DNA from: Hyunsoonleella flava
GTDB taxonomy: Bacteria; Bacteroidota; Bacteroidia; Flavobacteriales; Flavobacteriaceae
Length of the DNA stretch: 64,000 nt
Assembly (NCBI RefSeq): GCF_004310325.1
Contig: NZ_SIRT01000012.1
Location: 1-64,000, forward strand
Direction of reading: 5' to 3'
Positions 61,919 to 64,000 of the stretch are shown here, in pieces (the stretch's first letter is position 1; every line of letters starts with the position of its first letter). A program made the position numbers and the translations under genes. The notes below the pieces were generated by a model. It had not been told where the DNA came from and did not search any database. It was given only the letters and a program-made list of their open reading frames with translations.

Positions 61919-62917
61919 ATGACTGAAGGAAATTTTGTCGATTATGTGAAAATGTATGTTGCCTCTGGTAAAGGTGGCCAAGGTTCTGCACACCTACATC
62001 GCGAAAAATATATTACCAAAGGCGGACCAGATGGTGGTGATGGTGGTCGCGGTGGACATGTGATTATACGAGGAAATTCTAATCTTTGGACGCTTCATCA
62101 TTTAAAGTTCAAAAAGCACGTTCGTGCGGGCCATGGCGCTCATGGAAGTAGTAGCCGTAGCACAGGAGCCGATGGCGAAGATGCCTACATCGATGTACCC
62201 TTGGGTACGGTTGTAAGGGATACTGAAACCAACACTATTATTTTTGAAATTACGGAACACGGTGAAGAGAAAATTATTGTTGAAGGCGGTAAAGGCGGTT
62301 TAGGTAACTGGCATTTTAAATCCTCTACAAATCAAACACCAAGATACGCGCAACCAGGGTTACCCATGCAAGAGTTATACATTACTATGGAGCTTAAGGT
62401 GTTGGCAGATGTTGGATTAGTTGGCTTTCCTAACGCTGGTAAATCTACCTTGCTTTCTGTAATTACTTCAGCTAAGCCTAAGATAGCAGATTATGAGTTT
62501 ACCACTCTAAAGCCAAATCTTGGTATTGTGGAATATCGCGACTTTAAAACATTTGTAATGGCTGATATTCCCGGTATCATCGAGGGTGCGGCTGAAGGTA
62601 AAGGCTTAGGGCATTACTTCCTGCGCCATATAGAGCGCAATTCTGTACTATTGTTTTTAATTCCTGCAGATGCAGATGATATTAAAAAACAGTACGATAT
62701 TCTACTAGACGAATTACGTCGCTACAATCCAGAAATGTTGGACAAGGAGCGCCTAATCGCCATTTCAAAAAGTGATATGCTGGATGAGGAGCTAAAGTCA
62801 GAATTAAATGCAGAACTGGAAGGCGAACTACCTATTCCGTACGTATTTATTTCTTCAGTTGCGCAACAAGGTATTACCCAGCTTAAGGACAAGCTTTGGG
62901 GAATGTTGAATGATTAG
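61919..62917 (+). CDS. obgE: Obg-family GTPase
   Basis: A 332-residue ribosome-associated GTPase. The glycine-rich Obg domain ([38 protein letters not shown], with [25 protein letters not shown]) is followed by the G domain: G1 [13 protein letters not shown]2 in [10 protein letters not shown]3 [12 protein letters not shown] and G4 ISKSD. The ~90-residue C-terminal domain of some family members is missing, common in Bacteroidota. It acts in ribosome assembly and stress responses. Confidence 0.95.
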   Translation: MTEGNFVDYVKMYVASGKGGQGSAHLHREKYITKGGPDGGDGGRGGHVIIRGNSNLWTLHHLKFKKHVRAGHGAHGSSSRSTGADGEDAYIDVPLGTVVRDTETNTIIFEITEHGEEKIIVEGGKGGLGNWHFKSSTNQTPRYAQPGLPMQELYITMELKVLADVGLVGFPNAGKSTLLSVITSAKPKIADYEFTTLKPNLGIVEYRDFKTFVMADIPGIIEGAAEGKGLGHYFLRHIERNSVLLFLIPADADDIKKQYDILLDELRRYNPEMLDKERLIAISKSDMLDEELKSELNAELEGELPIPYVFISSVAQQGITQLKDKLWGMLND

Positions 62918-62977
62918 GTACTTATCATTTCAATACCAATATTTTTTTGTTTTTTTACGATAGAAAAGCGGTTTCTT

Positions 62978-63700
62978 ATGAAAGAAAAAATTAAAAGTAT
63001 TGTAGAAATTAATGATAATAAAAAGAGCAGGTATTTTGCTTTTTTTATCCAAGGATTGATTTTAGTCTCAGTAATTTCATTTTCTGTAGAAACTATTCCA
63101 AATTTAAAACCTCAAACAAAGTTCATACTTCAAGTTATTGAATGGTTTTGTGTTATTATGTTTTCGTTGGAATATTTGTTGAGAATTTACGTGTCGGACA
63201 GCAAACCTAAATTTATCTTCAGTTTTTTTGGTATCATCGATTTTCTAGCTATTCTACCGTTTTATCTATCTTTTGGTATCGATTTGAGATCTTTAAGAGC
63301 GCTGCGTTTTTTGCGTTTATTCAGAATATTAAAATTGGTACGGTACAATCGGGCAATGAACCATTTTACTACGGCAATTAAATCGGCCAAAGAAGAAATC
63401 CTTCTATTTATATTCATCACATTAATGCTCATTTACTTTTCGGCAGTAGGTATTTACTATTTTGAAAATGAAGCACAACCCGAACATTTTTCATCGGTTT
63501 TTGATAGCTTATGGTGGGCTATAATTACGTTAACTACCGTTGGTTATGGAGACGTGTATCCAATTACGGTTGGGGGAAAGGTATTTACGTTTATTATTTT
63601 AATGATTGGTTTGGGTATTGTGGCTATACCAACGGGGATTATTTCTTCTGCCTTGACAAAATCTGTAGATAAAAAACACCACGATTCTGAGGAGAACTAA
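62978..63700 (+). CDS. Voltage-gated potassium channel-like ion transporter
   Basis: A 240-residue six-helix ion channel (Kv type). S4 has regularly spaced Arg residues (LRSLRALRFLRLFRILKLVR) and the pore has TLTTVGYGDVYP, the K+ selectivity filter. The first helix opens with YFAFFIQGLILVSVISFS and the C-terminal tail (about 225-240) is charged. It probably sets membrane potential or K+ flux in the inner membrane. Its stop overlaps the convergent partial gene by 3 bp. Confidence 0.92.
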   Translation: MKEKIKSIVEINDNKKSRYFAFFIQGLILVSVISFSVETIPNLKPQTKFILQVIEWFCVIMFSLEYLLRIYVSDSKPKFIFSFFGIIDFLAILPFYLSFGIDLRSLRALRFLRLFRILKLVRYNRAMNHFTTAIKSAKEEILLFIFITLMLIYFSAVGIYYFENEAQPEHFSSVFDSLWWAIITLTTVGYGDVYPITVGGKVFTFIILMIGLGIVAIPTGIISSALTKSVDKKHHDSEEN

Positions 63701-64000
63701 AACCGTTCATTAATCCAATCTACAATCAATTCTAAAGCGTCAGTAGAAAAGGTTTCCTCAATTGTTTTGTATTCGTCAATATTACCTGTGTCAGCAGTTT
63801 GAAACAGATGATTTAAACCCTTTAATTCTTTAATGGTAACATCTTTATTTCCAGAAGTTGCTAAAGCTTTTTCAATTGCTGGTAAATTTACTTCTGGTAA
63901 AACCTGAACATCTTTACTGCCATTCAATACCAAAATAGGGCAGGAAACTTTTTCTAGGTAATCTTTTGGTTCAATTCTAATAAATTCTAAAAGCCATTTT
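63697..64000 (-). CDS. Alpha/beta hydrolase, C-terminal part (truncated by window)
   Basis: The reading frame runs through the right edge of the window, so the N terminus is missing. Visible are about 100 residues, from KWLLEFIRIEPKDYLEKVSCPILVLNGSKDVQV to the C terminus WINERF. The catalytic Asp lies in LNGSKDVQV and the His in GLNHLFQ, the usual last two triad residues of the family. Substrate not assignable. Confidence 0.8.
   Translation of the reverse strand, partial: KWLLEFIRIEPKDYLEKVSCPILVLNGSKDVQVLPEVNLPAIEKALATSGNKDVTIKELKGLNHLFQTADTGNIDEYKTIEETFSTDALELIVDWINERF

Overview
The window is a contiguous, mostly core-genome stretch from a member of the Bacteroidota, almost certainly a marine-type Flavobacteriaceae. 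The evidence is the AT-rich sequence, gliding and type IX secretion (T9SS) genes (gldJ, porU, porV), several T9SS cargo proteins with type A or type B C-terminal sorting domains, promoters of the Bacteroidetes form (TAnnTTTG at -7), few Shine-Dalgarno sites, and flavobacterial gene orders such as exbB-exbD-tonB-folC. The species cannot be named from sequence alone.

Layout. 1-650: end of an rRNA operon (3' part of 23S, then 5S and a terminator). 697-5822: a T9SS type B surface protein, an acyl-CoA dehydrogenase and anhydro-MurNAc kinase. 5977-11965: an amino-acid dehydrogenase with an NhaD-type Na+/H+ antiporter, then an ExbB/ExbD/TonB energy-transduction set with folC. 12029-12103: tRNA-Val(UAC). 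12206-16762: a PAS/LuxR regulator, a 624-bp intergenic region with an inverted pair of palindromes, and a large lipoprotein with five ASPM/Hydin-like repeats. 16861-25358: murF, gldJ, then divergent porU and porV, the last two separated by a 21-bp perfect hairpin. 25457-28765: cytidine deaminase and pyruvate dehydrogenase E1-alpha/E2. 28857-33802: a NarL-type two-component system flanked by two copies of one palindrome, a secreted ELWxxDGT-repeat protein, a one-cadherin lipoprotein and an unannotated 30-residue membrane peptide. 33892-41637: an M28 peptidase, an SDR, a T9SS cargo with Asp-box repeats, a HAD phosphatase, a SprT-like protein, GDP-mannose pyrophosphorylase and a DUF389 membrane protein. 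41665-44902: a MlaF/MlaE lipid-transport pair divergent from a PafA-type phosphatase. 44922-50312: a three-gene KAS III/methyltransferase/glycosyltransferase operon and gcvP. 50434-52695: a UbiA-like membrane protein, an ECF sigma factor with a probable anti-sigma partner, and a GNAT acetyltransferase. 52847-55758: a GbsR/MarR-regulated operon. 55828-64000: a membrane-anchored LAS-type zinc peptidase homologue (probably with a frameshifted start), an M3 oligopeptidase, purK-purE, a fused HPRT-adenylate kinase, obgE, a small voltage-gated K+ channel and the C-terminal part of an alpha/beta hydrolase.

How the genes connect. GldJ, PorU and PorV are envelope components that energise and complete T9SS export. 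The window also carries likely clients: 697-3510 and 35705-37717 (type B) and 31512-33143 (type A). The most interesting part is regulatory: three places where a regulator gene is accompanied by two copies of its own palindrome. These are GbsR/MarR with ACTTTCA-N8-TGAAAGT, the NarL-type system with CTACCC-N4-GGGTAG, and the PAS/LuxR region with TACTCAA-N-TTGAGTA. I saw no CRISPR array, prophage, IS element or antibiotic-resistance island.
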